Assembly (NCBI GenBank): GCA_018335795.1
Contig: JAGXRP010000061.1
Coordinates: 1 to 39,618 of the forward strand
DNA from: Desulfobulbaceae bacterium
GTDB taxonomy: Bacteria > Bacteroidota > Ignavibacteria > Kapaibacteriales > UBA2268
Direction: 5' to 3'
DNA length: 39,618 bases
Shown here: positions 1 through 8,612 of the stretch, in pieces
Layout of the letters: the number at the start of each line of letters is the position of its first letter
How positions within the stretch are numbered: the first letter of the stretch is position 1
The notes under the pieces: model-generated
What the model was told of the DNA's origin: nothing
The model's database searches: none
The model's input: only the letters and a program-made list of their open reading frames with translations
Translations under genes and position numbers: made by a program

Positions 1-2332
1 CCCACCGTTTGTTGCCTTTAGCTGTAATTATTTGTAATTCCAGTTCGTATGGTGTGCCTGACTGCATACATTCCTGAACTGCCTTTTCTATAACAGGCCT
101 ATGCTCCGGAATATAAAATTTTATTCCTTCTTCAACAGAAAGAACAAGTTCCGTGTCGATCTCATAAATTTCCCGGACTCCTCTGCTCAGATATGGGGTC
201 ATGGTTTTTACATCAATACTCCAACCACCTATTTTGGCAATTAATTCTGTTTTTTCCAATTCATAATTGGCTGTATTCAGAGCTTCTTCTGCCAACCTGC
301 GTTGGGTTAAATCACTTGCACTGGTTCTAATACCTATGTTATTTCCATCACTATCATAAATTGGCACCCAGGAAAATGAAACCCAAACTTCATCCCTTTC
401 TTTACGTTTACATCTGATTTCTAAATTTTCGCCACTAGTTGGGGTCAAAGCATTAAATAAGGTGTTTTGTACTTTGGATAAATCTGATTCAGACACCGCT
501 AATTCAAGGAAGTTGTCTGCTGCGAGGTATTCTTCAGCAGTATATCCGGTAATTTTTTCACAATATGAATTTGTCCATACAAGCCTTCCGTCTTTATTAA
601 ACCATGCTTCCCAACTCGCCGAATAATTTGTAATAGCCTTAAGTCTTTTCTCACTTTCTAACAGTGTTTGTTGCGCCTTCTTTCGTTCGGAAATGTCTAT
701 ACCTATCCCAACCAGTACAGGGCTGCCATTAACCATCATCTGTGTACCAGTCATTAGAAGCCACTTGAAGTCGGGACCTCCTTGCAAAAGGACCCTTGCT
801 TCAACGACTTCCTCGATGCCGTTCTTCAGTACATTCGCAATTTTTTCGCTTACTATCTGTCGGTCATCAGGGTGTATAGTATCAATTGCATTCATTTCAA
901 GCATCTGATTTTCCTGTTTCCCAACAATTTTATCGCGTTGATATGCGTTCCAGCCAATATATTTGCCTCTATCGTTAATCATATAGAAAGTGCCTGGTAT
1001 GCTATCTATTACAGTTTTACTCAGAGCTTGGCTTTGTTTTATCTCCTCCTCTGCCTGTTTCCGTCCGGAAATATCTAAGCAATGTCCAATATAGCCAATA
1101 AATTCATTTTTACTGTTGTACCTCGGTGTCCCATCATCCTGTATCCATCGGTATTCTCCACTTGCATGGCGAAGGCGGTAATCCATACTGAATTTTTCGT
1201 GGCGGTCGAATGAACTCACATATATTTCGATACATCTTTCTAAATCATCGGGATGAACGCCTTCTACCCAGCCGTCGCCTATTTCCTGTTCAAGAGTCCT
1301 GCCCGTAAAGTCAAGCCATGGTTGATTAAAATAATTACATTTCTTGTCTGTTCCTGAAGTCCAGATAAGAGCCTGTCCAAAATTGGCAAGAGTACGAAAA
1401 TGAGTTTCACTTTCAATTAAAGCTTCTTCTGCCAACCTGCGTTGGGTGATGTCCTGCAGAATACAATGTGTTTGTTTAAAATCCCCTTTCAAATCATAGC
1501 CAATTTTACCATCAAAGGCAATAAATAATTGGCTGCCATTTTTGTGAATCATCTCAAACTCACTGTGAATATGCCCCTGAGCTTTGAAAAGTGGAAATTT
1601 TTCTTTTACAAGAATTTGAGATTCTGCTGTCATAAAATCACCAAACCATTTCCCAATTACTTCATCTCTTGTATATCCAAGCATATCGAGCCATTGCTGG
1701 TTTACTTCAATAAAGCAACCGTTAATATCTAAAGATTGATAGCCCAATGGTGCGTTATTAAAAAGAAGCTGAAAGCGTTCTTCGCTTTCTTTAAGTGCAT
1801 TATTCGCCTCCGTTTGCTCCAGTTTCTGAAGTGTAGTTTCGCTAATTAGCTGGATAATATTAAGCAAAAAATCAATAGTTATCTGTACTTTTTCTTTTGA
1901 AACAATCGGTACTTCATCAAGTGCTTTCAGATATTTTTTAACATCAAACCCATACTCTTCAGCTTGCTGTTCAAAGAAACTACGATTGGGTTCTTCAAAA
2001 AAGAATTTTCCAGAAAACACGTTAGCAATATGTTCACCATTGATAACGATGGGCACGGCTACATCAACCAATCCGCTTAGACATTTGTAGAAATGGTATT
2101 TTTCACCTTCTGTTAATTTCCCTGCTAATTCTGTATCGCTTATGGTACATTTTTTTGAAGTTTCTGGATTGTCAGGATGAAAATAAGTACATATTTGCCT
2201 CCAACCTGATTTGGACAGAACATTTCCATTCAGGTCTAAAATAGCAGTTACAAAACCTGTTGTTTTGTTAAAACCATCGAGGAGAGTGTCAACTTTTTTA
2301 AAGTCGATTAACTCTATAAGTTTAGTTTTCAT
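1..2332 (-). CDS. PocR-domain multi-PAS sensor protein, C-terminus outside window
   Basis: The reading frame runs without a stop from an ATG at 2332 to the window edge, 777 codons. A Shine-Dalgarno-like AAAGGA sits just upstream. Residues about 8-165 look like the PocR sensory domain (ligand/redox-sensing, Cys-containing), with conserved stretches such as GLVDVAVPIVINGEHIANVF. About five PAS domains follow, starting near residues 185, 307, 433, 558 and 685, joined by short helical linkers of the ESE-x-R or QRRLAEEAL kind. Several PAS units end in the DIT/DIS motif typical of PAS-PAC pairs. No membrane segment is seen, so the protein is probably cytoplasmic. The output domain (histidine kinase, GGDEF or other) lies beyond position 1 and cannot be named. 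A TAnnTTTG-like box at 2379-2386 (minus) lacks a well-spaced upstream TTG. Two linkers are near-identical at DNA level (see repeats). Confidence 0.85.
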   Translation of the reverse strand, partial: MKTKLIELIDFKKVDTLLDGFNKTTGFVTAILDLNGNVLSKSGWRQICTYFHPDNPETSKKCTISDTELAGKLTEGEKYHFYKCLSGLVDVAVPIVINGEHIANVFSGKFFFEEPNRSFFEQQAEEYGFDVKKYLKALDEVPIVSKEKVQITIDFLLNIIQLISETTLQKLEQTEANNALKESEERFQLLFNNAPLGYQSLDINGCFIEVNQQWLDMLGYTRDEVIGKWFGDFMTAESQILVKEKFPLFKAQGHIHSEFEMIHKNGSQLFIAFDGKIGYDLKGDFKQTHCILQDITQRRLAEEALIESETHFRTLANFGQALIWTSGTDKKCNYFNQPWLDFTGRTLEQEIGDGWVEGVHPDDLERCIEIYVSSFDRHEKFSMDYRLRHASGEYRWIQDDGTPRYNSKNEFIGYIGHCLDISGRKQAEEEIKQSQALSKTVIDSIPGTFYMINDRGKYIGWNAYQRDKIVGKQENQMLEMNAIDTIHPDDRQIVSEKIANVLKNGIEEVVEARVLLQGGPDFKWLLMTGTQMMVNGSPVLVGIGIDISERKKAQQTLLESEKRLKAITNYSASWEAWFNKDGRLVWTNSYCEKITGYTAEEYLAADNFLELAVSESDLSKVQNTLFNALTPTSGENLEIRCKRKERDEVWVSFSWVPIYDSDGNNIGIRTSASDLTQRRLAEEALNTANYELEKTELIAKIGGWSIDVKTMTPYLSRGVREIYEIDTELVLSVEEGIKFYIPEHRPVIEKAVQECMQSGTPYELELQIITAKGNKRW
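281..307 (-). repeat. 27-nt direct repeat in PAS linker, copy 1
   Basis: This stretch is identical to 1421-1447 and encodes the linker TQRRLAEEA. The copies are exactly 1140 bases apart (380 codons), so they are in the same reading frame. Confidence 0.9.
1421..1447 (-). repeat. 27-nt direct repeat in PAS linker, copy 2
   Basis: Identical to 281-307 and in the same reading frame. It marks the boundary between the first and second PAS domains of the sensor protein. Confidence 0.9.
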
Positions 2333-2560
2333 AGTACATCCTTTTATTCTTGTGTTATGTCAGTACTGTCTATAACAACAAAAATACACTCAACTGCCAA
2401 TTAATTTCTTGTTTTACTGCGTCTAACAATCTAAACAATAGAATAAATCGAAATAAAACCAACAATTGCGTCAATCTCTCAAATTAACAGAAAAAAAAAT
2501 TTCTGCAATTCGATTCCACTTATCTACATCTTCTCAATAAGTGTAATGCAAATATATATA

Positions 2561-2590
2561 AAAAAAAGAGGTTGATGTTAATCAGCCTCT
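2561..2590 (-). terminator. hairpin terminator after M16 peptidase gene
   Basis: Arms AGAGGTTGAT (2567-2576) and ATCAGCCTCT (2581-2590) flank a 4-base loop. An A-run at 2561-2567 becomes a U-run on the minus-strand RNA. One position is a wobble on the plus-strand RNA and a C-A mismatch on the minus. It lies 30 bases after the stop codon at 2621. Confidence 0.6.
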
Positions 2591-2620
2591 AAAAATTTTT
2601 GTTTGTATTGATAGTAGCAA

Positions 2621-5566
2621 TTAATAATTGAAAATTTCTTCCAATGTTAGTTCTTTAACTTCGCCAAATTGTTTTAGCAATTCAAAATCAATTTTGTCGC
2701 GATTGCCGATTAACAGGTATGTGAATTTCTTGCCTTTGATGCGCGAATTGAAGAACTTATCAAGGTCATTGATAGATATGCCGTTAATTCTGTCGTAAAT
2801 ATCCTTACGGGTGTCGTGCTCAAAACCGAGTTTTTTATTGCTCCTATAATTCCAAAATATGCTTGATTTGGTGATTCTTTCGGATTCGATTTTTTTCATC
2901 ATGCCTGTTTTCGATAATTCAAATTGTTTTTCGGCTTTGGGCATTTCATTGAGCAAACCAAGGAATGCATCAGTAGCTATGCTCAATTTGTCCGGTTGCG
3001 TGCCTAAATATGCATAAACCAAGTGCGGTTTGTTGGGTTCGGTAGGTTGAGTGTATGATGCAAATGCGGAATATCCCAAGGCACGTGATTCGCGAAGTTC
3101 TTGGAATACGACTGATGACAATCCACTACCAAAATATTCATTGAAAAGTCTTGATTCAGCTAATGTGCTTTTGTCAAATTTACGGTCTTTAGAAATTAAG
3201 AGTATGTTGGTTTGTACCATATCGAAATGTACAAAGTAAACTTCGCTTTTTTTGAAATCTTGTTCTACAAATTGAATTTGTTTTGGATAATCTTTTAATG
3301 TCTTTGGGATTTTATGGTATTTTTCGACTAATTTTTTGGCATTAGTTAAATCTTTACCATAGTAGTAGCCATAATGTTTGTACGAACTCAAACCTTTAAT
3401 TATGTCAGTCAATTCTTCGGGATTGATGTTTCTCAAATCATTTTCGGAGATTATATGAGTGAAGGGATTCTTCTTGCCATAAATTCCGAAATTCATTAAC
3501 CCGCCCCACATAATATTACCTTGGTCGAGCTTTGCGTCACGTCTGGATTTCAAAATATCTTCAATATAATTGTTGAAAATCATTTGGTCAGGTTTTGCAT
3601 TTGCTAAAATATGCTCTAATAATTCAAGCCCACGTTCGAAGCCGCTTTCAAGCCCTGAAATATAAATGTAGAGTTGGTCTTTGCCGGAAGACACTCCCAT
3701 GCTGATACCAAGACGGAAGAATTCTTTGCTTAATTCTTCGGGAGTGTATTTGTCAGTGCCTATATAAGGCAAATATTCGACTGCGAGAGGGAATTTCAAA
3801 TCATGTTCAGAGCCCATGTCGAGCACATAATACAATGAGAATAGCTCGTTTGTATGATTTTTGATATGATTCAATTTGATTCCGTTGGAAAGTTCTATTG
3901 TTTTAATTGAATCTTTGAAACTAATAAATACAGGCGACAGTCTAGGTGTTTCAAATTTCATGATTTCAGAGAAAAATTCTGATTTGTTATCGCGATTCAT
4001 GCTGATTGCTGTAATTTGAGGTTTGTCAACTTTGACAACGTTTTCATCTTTTCCGCTTCTTTTGAATACAGCGACATAGTTTTCGCCAAAATTTTCAGAA
4101 GCGTATCTCATAACATCCTCTTTTGTAATTCTCGACATTTCATCAATGTATTTGCAATACTCTACCCAATCGTCATTTGAAGTGAAAACGCCAACAAAAG
4201 TATGAGCAATACGATTAGATTCCTCGCTTCTGATTCGGTTTAATTTCAATCTGTTGACAATTGCTTCGAGCAAACCTTCGTCAAAGTTACCATTTTTTAT
4301 ATTATTAAGTTCGGCAAGCATCAAATCTGCGACACTTTCGAGTGGTTGCCCTTCCCGTGGTTCGCCATAAAAATATAACATGCCGTAATCATTATATTGT
4401 GCGGTATATGCAGCCGCAGTCAGTACTTGTTGCTTTTGGATAAGATTCAAGTCTATTAATCCTGCTTCTCTATTATATAGGATTTGCCCCATCATATCCA
4501 TAACATATTTGTTGGGACTATTTACGCCACCGGTTCTGAAAGCAAGCGTTACAAATTCGCTGTTTGGTCCAAATACATCGTGGCGAATTGGATGCTCAAT
4601 CGGCTCTTCTTTCGGATGCTCAATTTTCGGTACTTCTCTGCGTTTGCTTTTGCCGAAATATTTATCAATCAAAGCCACAGCTTCTTCGAAATTCAAATCC
4701 CCTGCCATGCAAACAGCCATATTATTCGGCACATAGTAAGTATTCCAATAGTTATGAATATTGACCATTGATGGGTTTTTGAGATGTTCAGGGTCGCCAA
4801 TAACGGTTTGTGTACCATAAGGGTGAGTCGGGAACAAACTCGCACTTAATTTGTTGTAAGCACGCGTACCGTCACGGTCTTGATACATATTGAATTCTTC
4901 GTAAACGGTTTCTAATTCAGTATGGAAAAGTCGAAGCACTAAGCTGCTGAATCTTTCACTTTCAATCATCAACCAACGTTCTAATTCATTTGCAGGAATA
5001 TCATTGATATAGACAGTTCTTTCGTTACTTGTGTAGGCATTTGTGCCCTTTGCACCCAGACCGCTGATTAATTTATCATATTCACTTGGGACTGCATATT
5101 GGGCGGCGACTTGCGATACACTATCAATTAACTTGTAAATACTTGCTTTTTCGGTAGCATTGCTTGTGTTGCGATGTTTTTCGAAGAGGTCGGACAACTC
5201 TTTGATATACTTGCTCTCTTTTTCCCAATCGGTAGTTCCGATTTTATGAGAACCTTTGAACATCATGTGTTCCAGATAATGCGCCAACCCTGTGGTTTCA
5301 TGCGGGTCGTAAGTTGAACCGGCTTTGACAGCGATATATGTTTGAATGCGAGGTTCGTCAAAATTTTGCTTCAAATAAATCTTCAACCCGTTGTCGAGCG
5401 TATAAATCCTTGCTTTCAAAGGGTCGTTTGTAACGTATTCGTACTTGTAGCCTTTGGAATCAACTGCTGATTTCAATTCATATTTATGAGGTAGTTGAGA
5501 ATAAAGCGACACAGCCGAAATGCAAAATAGTACAATTAGTACTCTTAAAAAATTCATGGATTTCAT
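2621..5566 (-). CDS. secreted M16 family zinc metallopeptidase
   Basis: A 981-residue, two-half pitrilysin-type peptidase. The inverted zinc motif HxxEH is seen as HYLEH at residues 96-100, in LAHYLEHMMFKG. The distal glutamate lies in the ETVYEEFN stretch about 80 residues later, as the family requires. The C-terminal half has the M16 fold pattern but no second zinc site, which is normal. The start was placed at 5566, not at the upstream in-frame ATG at 5611: an AAGG lies before 5566, and from there the product opens with a clean signal peptide (MKSMNFLRVLIVLFCISAVSLYSQ). It therefore acts in the periplasm or outside the cell, probably degrading peptides. It appears monocistronic, with a hairpin terminator behind it. 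Confidence in the family is high; the substrate is unknown. Confidence 0.93.
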   Translation of the reverse strand: MKSMNFLRVLIVLFCISAVSLYSQLPHKYELKSAVDSKGYKYEYVTNDPLKARIYTLDNGLKIYLKQNFDEPRIQTYIAVKAGSTYDPHETTGLAHYLEHMMFKGSHKIGTTDWEKESKYIKELSDLFEKHRNTSNATEKASIYKLIDSVSQVAAQYAVPSEYDKLISGLGAKGTNAYTSNERTVYINDIPANELERWLMIESERFSSLVLRLFHTELETVYEEFNMYQDRDGTRAYNKLSASLFPTHPYGTQTVIGDPEHLKNPSMVNIHNYWNTYYVPNNMAVCMAGDLNFEEAVALIDKYFGKSKRREVPKIEHPKEEPIEHPIRHDVFGPNSEFVTLAFRTGGVNSPNKYVMDMMGQILYNREAGLIDLNLIQKQQVLTAAAYTAQYNDYGMLYFYGEPREGQPLESVADLMLAELNNIKNGNFDEGLLEAIVNRLKLNRIRSEESNRIAHTFVGVFTSNDDWVEYCKYIDEMSRITKEDVMRYASENFGENYVAVFKRSGKDENVVKVDKPQITAISMNRDNKSEFFSEIMKFETPRLSPVFISFKDSIKTIELSNGIKLNHIKNHTNELFSLYYVLDMGSEHDLKFPLAVEYLPYIGTDKYTPEELSKEFFRLGISMGVSSGKDQLYIYISGLESGFERGLELLEHILANAKPDQMIFNNYIEDILKSRRDAKLDQGNIMWGGLMNFGIYGKKNPFTHIISENDLRNINPEELTDIIKGLSSYKHYGYYYGKDLTNAKKLVEKYHKIPKTLKDYPKQIQFVEQDFKKSEVYFVHFDMVQTNILLISKDRKFDKSTLAESRLFNEYFGSGLSSVVFQELRESRALGYSAFASYTQPTEPNKPHLVYAYLGTQPDKLSIATDAFLGLLNEMPKAEKQFELSKTGMMKKIESERITKSSIFWNYRSNKKLGFEHDTRKDIYDRINGISINDLDKFFNSRIKGKKFTYLLIGNRDKIDFELLKQFGEVKELTLEEIFNY

Positions 5567-5817
5567 CAAAATAACCTTAATAATGTTAATAGCTTTTTTC
5601 AAAATTAACACTAAATATGCAGATTATAAAGTAATGTGTGTTTTTTTTATCAAATTAATTTAATTTGTCAACATACAACATCATATTTCGGTGGCAAATC
5701 TTAATGAATTTTTCCATATTTGTCAAAAATTCTTTAAATTTGAGAATATATTAAATTGGTAAAAAGAAATAGTTTGTTTCGATTTGCCATGTGATTCGTT
5801 ATATGATTTTTGAAATT

Positions 5818-5822
5818 AGGAG
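5818..5822 (+). promoter_or_regulatory. ribosome binding site of beta-helix protein
   Basis: AGGAG lies 11 bases before the ATG at 5834 and supports that start. A TAnnTTTG-type box (TAAATTTG) at 5735-5742 is a candidate -7 element, but no well-placed TTG is seen upstream. Confidence 0.5.
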
Positions 5823-5833
5823 CATAAAGAGAA

Positions 5834-6943
5834 ATGACTAAAATGACAGTTTTTGCGGTATTGATGATTCTATTCTCCGTCAATCTATTTGGCGAAACGA
5901 TATATGTCAACAACGCAATCCAATCACCCGAAGCCACGGGAACTCAGTCAACGCCTTTCAATACGATAGCAGCGGCAATAGCCAAAGCTCAGCGCGGTGA
6001 TGTCGTGGTAATTGTTGGCAATCACGATGGCAAGCAATTAACTTATAGCGAATCTGTTGTCATCCCAAAAGAGCTTGAATCACTTTCGATAAATGGTGAC
6101 AATAACCCTATCATAGATGGTAGTAGTTTGAAAGGTTCGAATAATGCTGCTTTTTTAATCAAGGCTGAAACTGTACGCATTTCCAATCTTACAGTTAAGA
6201 ATTTCATCGGTGGTAATATTGATGAACTCGGCGTCAAAGGTGGCGCTGCTTTTGCATTTACTGCAGGTCTGAAAGATGCACGGATTGAGCGTAATATAAT
6301 TGAAAATTGCAATTATGGAATGATTTTCAACCAAAATCAATCTTTGAGAATTAGTGGCAATACGCTAAAGGGCTTTCCTGCAGTCCAAAAGGACAATCCA
6401 AAAGCAGGTGGCATAGGAATCATGGTTTTCACGGATAACCAATACATTCAAGACAATCATATTGGAGATAAAAGCCCCAATACAATTTCCGGTGCTGAAT
6501 ATGCCGCAATTTATGTAGGTTCAGAACAAACTTTAGCATTTGCAGATTTCACACGTATCTCAAATAATATCATTAAAGATAATGCTGGCTACGGTATAGT
6601 GATGTCAAGCCTCGAAGGGTCTTGTATTCTATCAGGCAACGTTTTCGAAGGTAATAAAACTGCAATTTTCCTTAAAAAAGACAATCACGATACATTCATA
6701 GAAAAAAATACTTTTAAGGGGTCAGTAGGTTCTGCAGAAGTTATAACTGATGAAAGTTATAGTGGTGCAATGCTCTATTCGATATGGAAGCATTTCGAAA
6801 ATATATTTGAAAAGCCCACTTTTGCGAAAATTGAACAAGAAGGATACGAAAGCATAATAGATTCGAACAATTTGAGATATATTCGTACTAACCAAGCCGA
6901 TGCCGAAAAGGATAGTGGCTCTAACGGGGTTTTAGCTAAATGA
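5834..6943 (+). CDS. secreted right-handed beta-helix protein
   Basis: A 369-residue protein with a signal peptide (MTKMTVFAVLMILFSVNLFG) followed by a DUF1565-like opening (TIYVNNA...GTQSTPFNTIAAAIAKAQRGDVVVI). Repeated turns resembling parallel beta-helix (pectate-lyase/NosD-like) rungs follow, for example IRISNLTVKNF, ARIERNIIENCNYG, RISGNTLKGF and RISNNIIKDNAGYG. Such proteins bind or cleave polysaccharides; no catalytic residues can be assigned here, so the activity is open. No T9SS-type tail is visible at the C-terminus. The stop overlaps the start of the next gene (ATGA at 6940), which indicates translational coupling with the metallopeptidase. It is the first gene of a three-gene operon of exported proteins. 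Confidence 0.8.
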   Translation: MTKMTVFAVLMILFSVNLFGETIYVNNAIQSPEATGTQSTPFNTIAAAIAKAQRGDVVVIVGNHDGKQLTYSESVVIPKELESLSINGDNNPIIDGSSLKGSNNAAFLIKAETVRISNLTVKNFIGGNIDELGVKGGAAFAFTAGLKDARIERNIIENCNYGMIFNQNQSLRISGNTLKGFPAVQKDNPKAGGIGIMVFTDNQYIQDNHIGDKSPNTISGAEYAAIYVGSEQTLAFADFTRISNNIIKDNAGYGIVMSSLEGSCILSGNVFEGNKTAIFLKKDNHDTFIEKNTFKGSVGSAEVITDESYSGAMLYSIWKHFENIFEKPTFAKIEQEGYESIIDSNNLRYIRTNQADAEKDSGSNGVLAK

Positions 6944-8586
6944 GTTTCTTGGGTCATTTTATAATTGCCGTACTGCTTATTTCGCCAATTTCGGGCATTA
7001 TTAATGCCCAAGAGGATTGCTGTTCGCACGGGGAATATAAATGCCATACTATGGAGTTATTAAAAAATCGCAAAGATAAAAAACTTCATACAGATAAATT
7101 TCAAGAAGATTTTAGAATTCCGATGCAAAGCAAATATCCTTCAAAAGAGGGATATTTTGTTATTCATTATGATACAACAGGTTCTAATAAAGTTGATTTG
7201 ACAGATAATAATATGAATGGTGTACCGGATTATGTTGATTCTGTCGCTTTTTATTTCGATGTAGCATATAATTTTTTAGTTAATGGCTTGAACTATAATC
7301 CACCTCCACCGGACAGCGGATTCGGAGGCGATGACCGCTATGATATTCACATAGTCAATCTTGTTGCCGAAGATTACGCAATTTACGGTTATACCGAAGT
7401 GGAATTAGATATTAATCCACCGCTTAAAAACCCACGACATACTTCTTCAATATATATTGATAACGATTACAGTCCATTTGATTCTATAAAAGTGGCTAAT
7501 GGCAACAAAACCCCTGCTTATGCCATAACGGGAATCAATGCAGTGAAAATAACTTCCGTGCATGAGTTGCATCACGCAATCCAATTTGGTTACGGTTATC
7601 CTGATAATAATGGTATTGCATTCATGGAAATGAGCAGCACTTGGCTCGAAAGCGAACTTTACCCGGATTTGAATAACTATTTAGCGTATATTGGCGATTT
7701 GTTCAAAAGTTTAGAATCATACCCACTATCTGAAGCCAATGATGCTCAGACAGGTTATCGGTGGAATGTTCTTTTTAAATTTCTTTCAGAAGCATATTCA
7801 CCGGACCTAATTTTGACTTTTTGGAATTTCATTCTTGAAGAATATGATGGTTTTGAAGCTCTTTATTACAGTATAGAAAAACATAATCTTGATTACAATG
7901 CCGTATGGACTGAATTTTTGTCATGGATATATCATACCAATACTCGGTCTAACGGTGATATTTACTTTGCTGATGCCACACGATTTCCAAGATTGGCTTT
8001 AAATGTCAATGAGAATATGACTTCAGAGATTTTTGAATACGTAGAGTTGCTCCAACCATATCAATTTCTACCTATACGTGTAAACAATTTGAGTGGTAGC
8101 GACAACGGAATAACACATTTTGATTTTATAATCGGTAAAATTCAGCCAAAGTCTGTTAACGATGAAATAAGTGAATTCAAACTGAAGATTAATAGAAATG
8201 AAGACACTCAAATTCCTTATAGCATTTTCAAATATTATTTAGAGGCTGATAAGGGTGACTTAATTAGCGCAGTCTTTGTCAATGACGGAGCACGCTACCC
8301 CGAGGAATCTTTTGTTTTGCCCAATCCTGTTGATTTGAGTGTGAATTATTTATTCATTGCGGTACCACTACTAAATTCAAATAATTTGAAATATAACGTA
8401 ATGATATACGACCCAAATTATATGGTTGTTGTTGATAAAAATATCGAACCAAGCCGAAATAGTGGTTATAATGGGTTCAGGATTGATTTAGCTGAAAATT
8501 CTTTAGCCTCGGGGGTGTATCTGTATTCAGTTTCCGGAAATGAGAAATCCTTTTTCGGAAAATTTGCTATAACTAAGAAAAAATGA
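6940..8586 (+). CDS. secreted HExxH metallopeptidase (MXAN_6640-like) with T9SS tail
   Basis: A 548-residue exported protein. It has a signal peptide (to about residue 23), a short Cys-rich stretch (CCSHGEYKC), then the calcium-binding-like pattern DLTDNNMNGVPDYVD (87-101) that is typical of MXAN_6640-type putative metallopeptidases. The zinc motif HELHH is at 208-212 (SVHELHHAIQFGYG). A downstream ME...WLE segment (229-237) probably supplies the third ligand. The last roughly 75 residues (…LASGVYLYSVSGNEKSFFGKFAITKKK) look like a T9SS type A sorting domain, implying export across the outer membrane. It is coupled to its neighbour upstream by ATGA, and the next gene begins 26 bases after its stop. 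The substrate is unknown. Peptidase chemistry is inferred from the motif. Confidence 0.82.
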   Translation: MSFLGHFIIAVLLISPISGIINAQEDCCSHGEYKCHTMELLKNRKDKKLHTDKFQEDFRIPMQSKYPSKEGYFVIHYDTTGSNKVDLTDNNMNGVPDYVDSVAFYFDVAYNFLVNGLNYNPPPPDSGFGGDDRYDIHIVNLVAEDYAIYGYTEVELDINPPLKNPRHTSSIYIDNDYSPFDSIKVANGNKTPAYAITGINAVKITSVHELHHAIQFGYGYPDNNGIAFMEMSSTWLESELYPDLNNYLAYIGDLFKSLESYPLSEANDAQTGYRWNVLFKFLSEAYSPDLILTFWNFILEEYDGFEALYYSIEKHNLDYNAVWTEFLSWIYHTNTRSNGDIYFADATRFPRLALNVNENMTSEIFEYVELLQPYQFLPIRVNNLSGSDNGITHFDFIIGKIQPKSVNDEISEFKLKINRNEDTQIPYSIFKYYLEADKGDLISAVFVNDGARYPEESFVLPNPVDLSVNYLFIAVPLLNSNNLKYNVMIYDPNYMVVVDKNIEPSRNSGYNGFRIDLAENSLASGVYLYSVSGNEKSFFGKFAITKKK

Positions 8587-8612
8587 TGTATATTAATATT
8601 ATGGGAGTCACA

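Noticed and set aside
693-1732. Three short plus-strand open frames in the first 1.7 kb
   Set aside because: All lie antisense to the PAS sensor gene, which has a continuous frame and clear PAS motifs.
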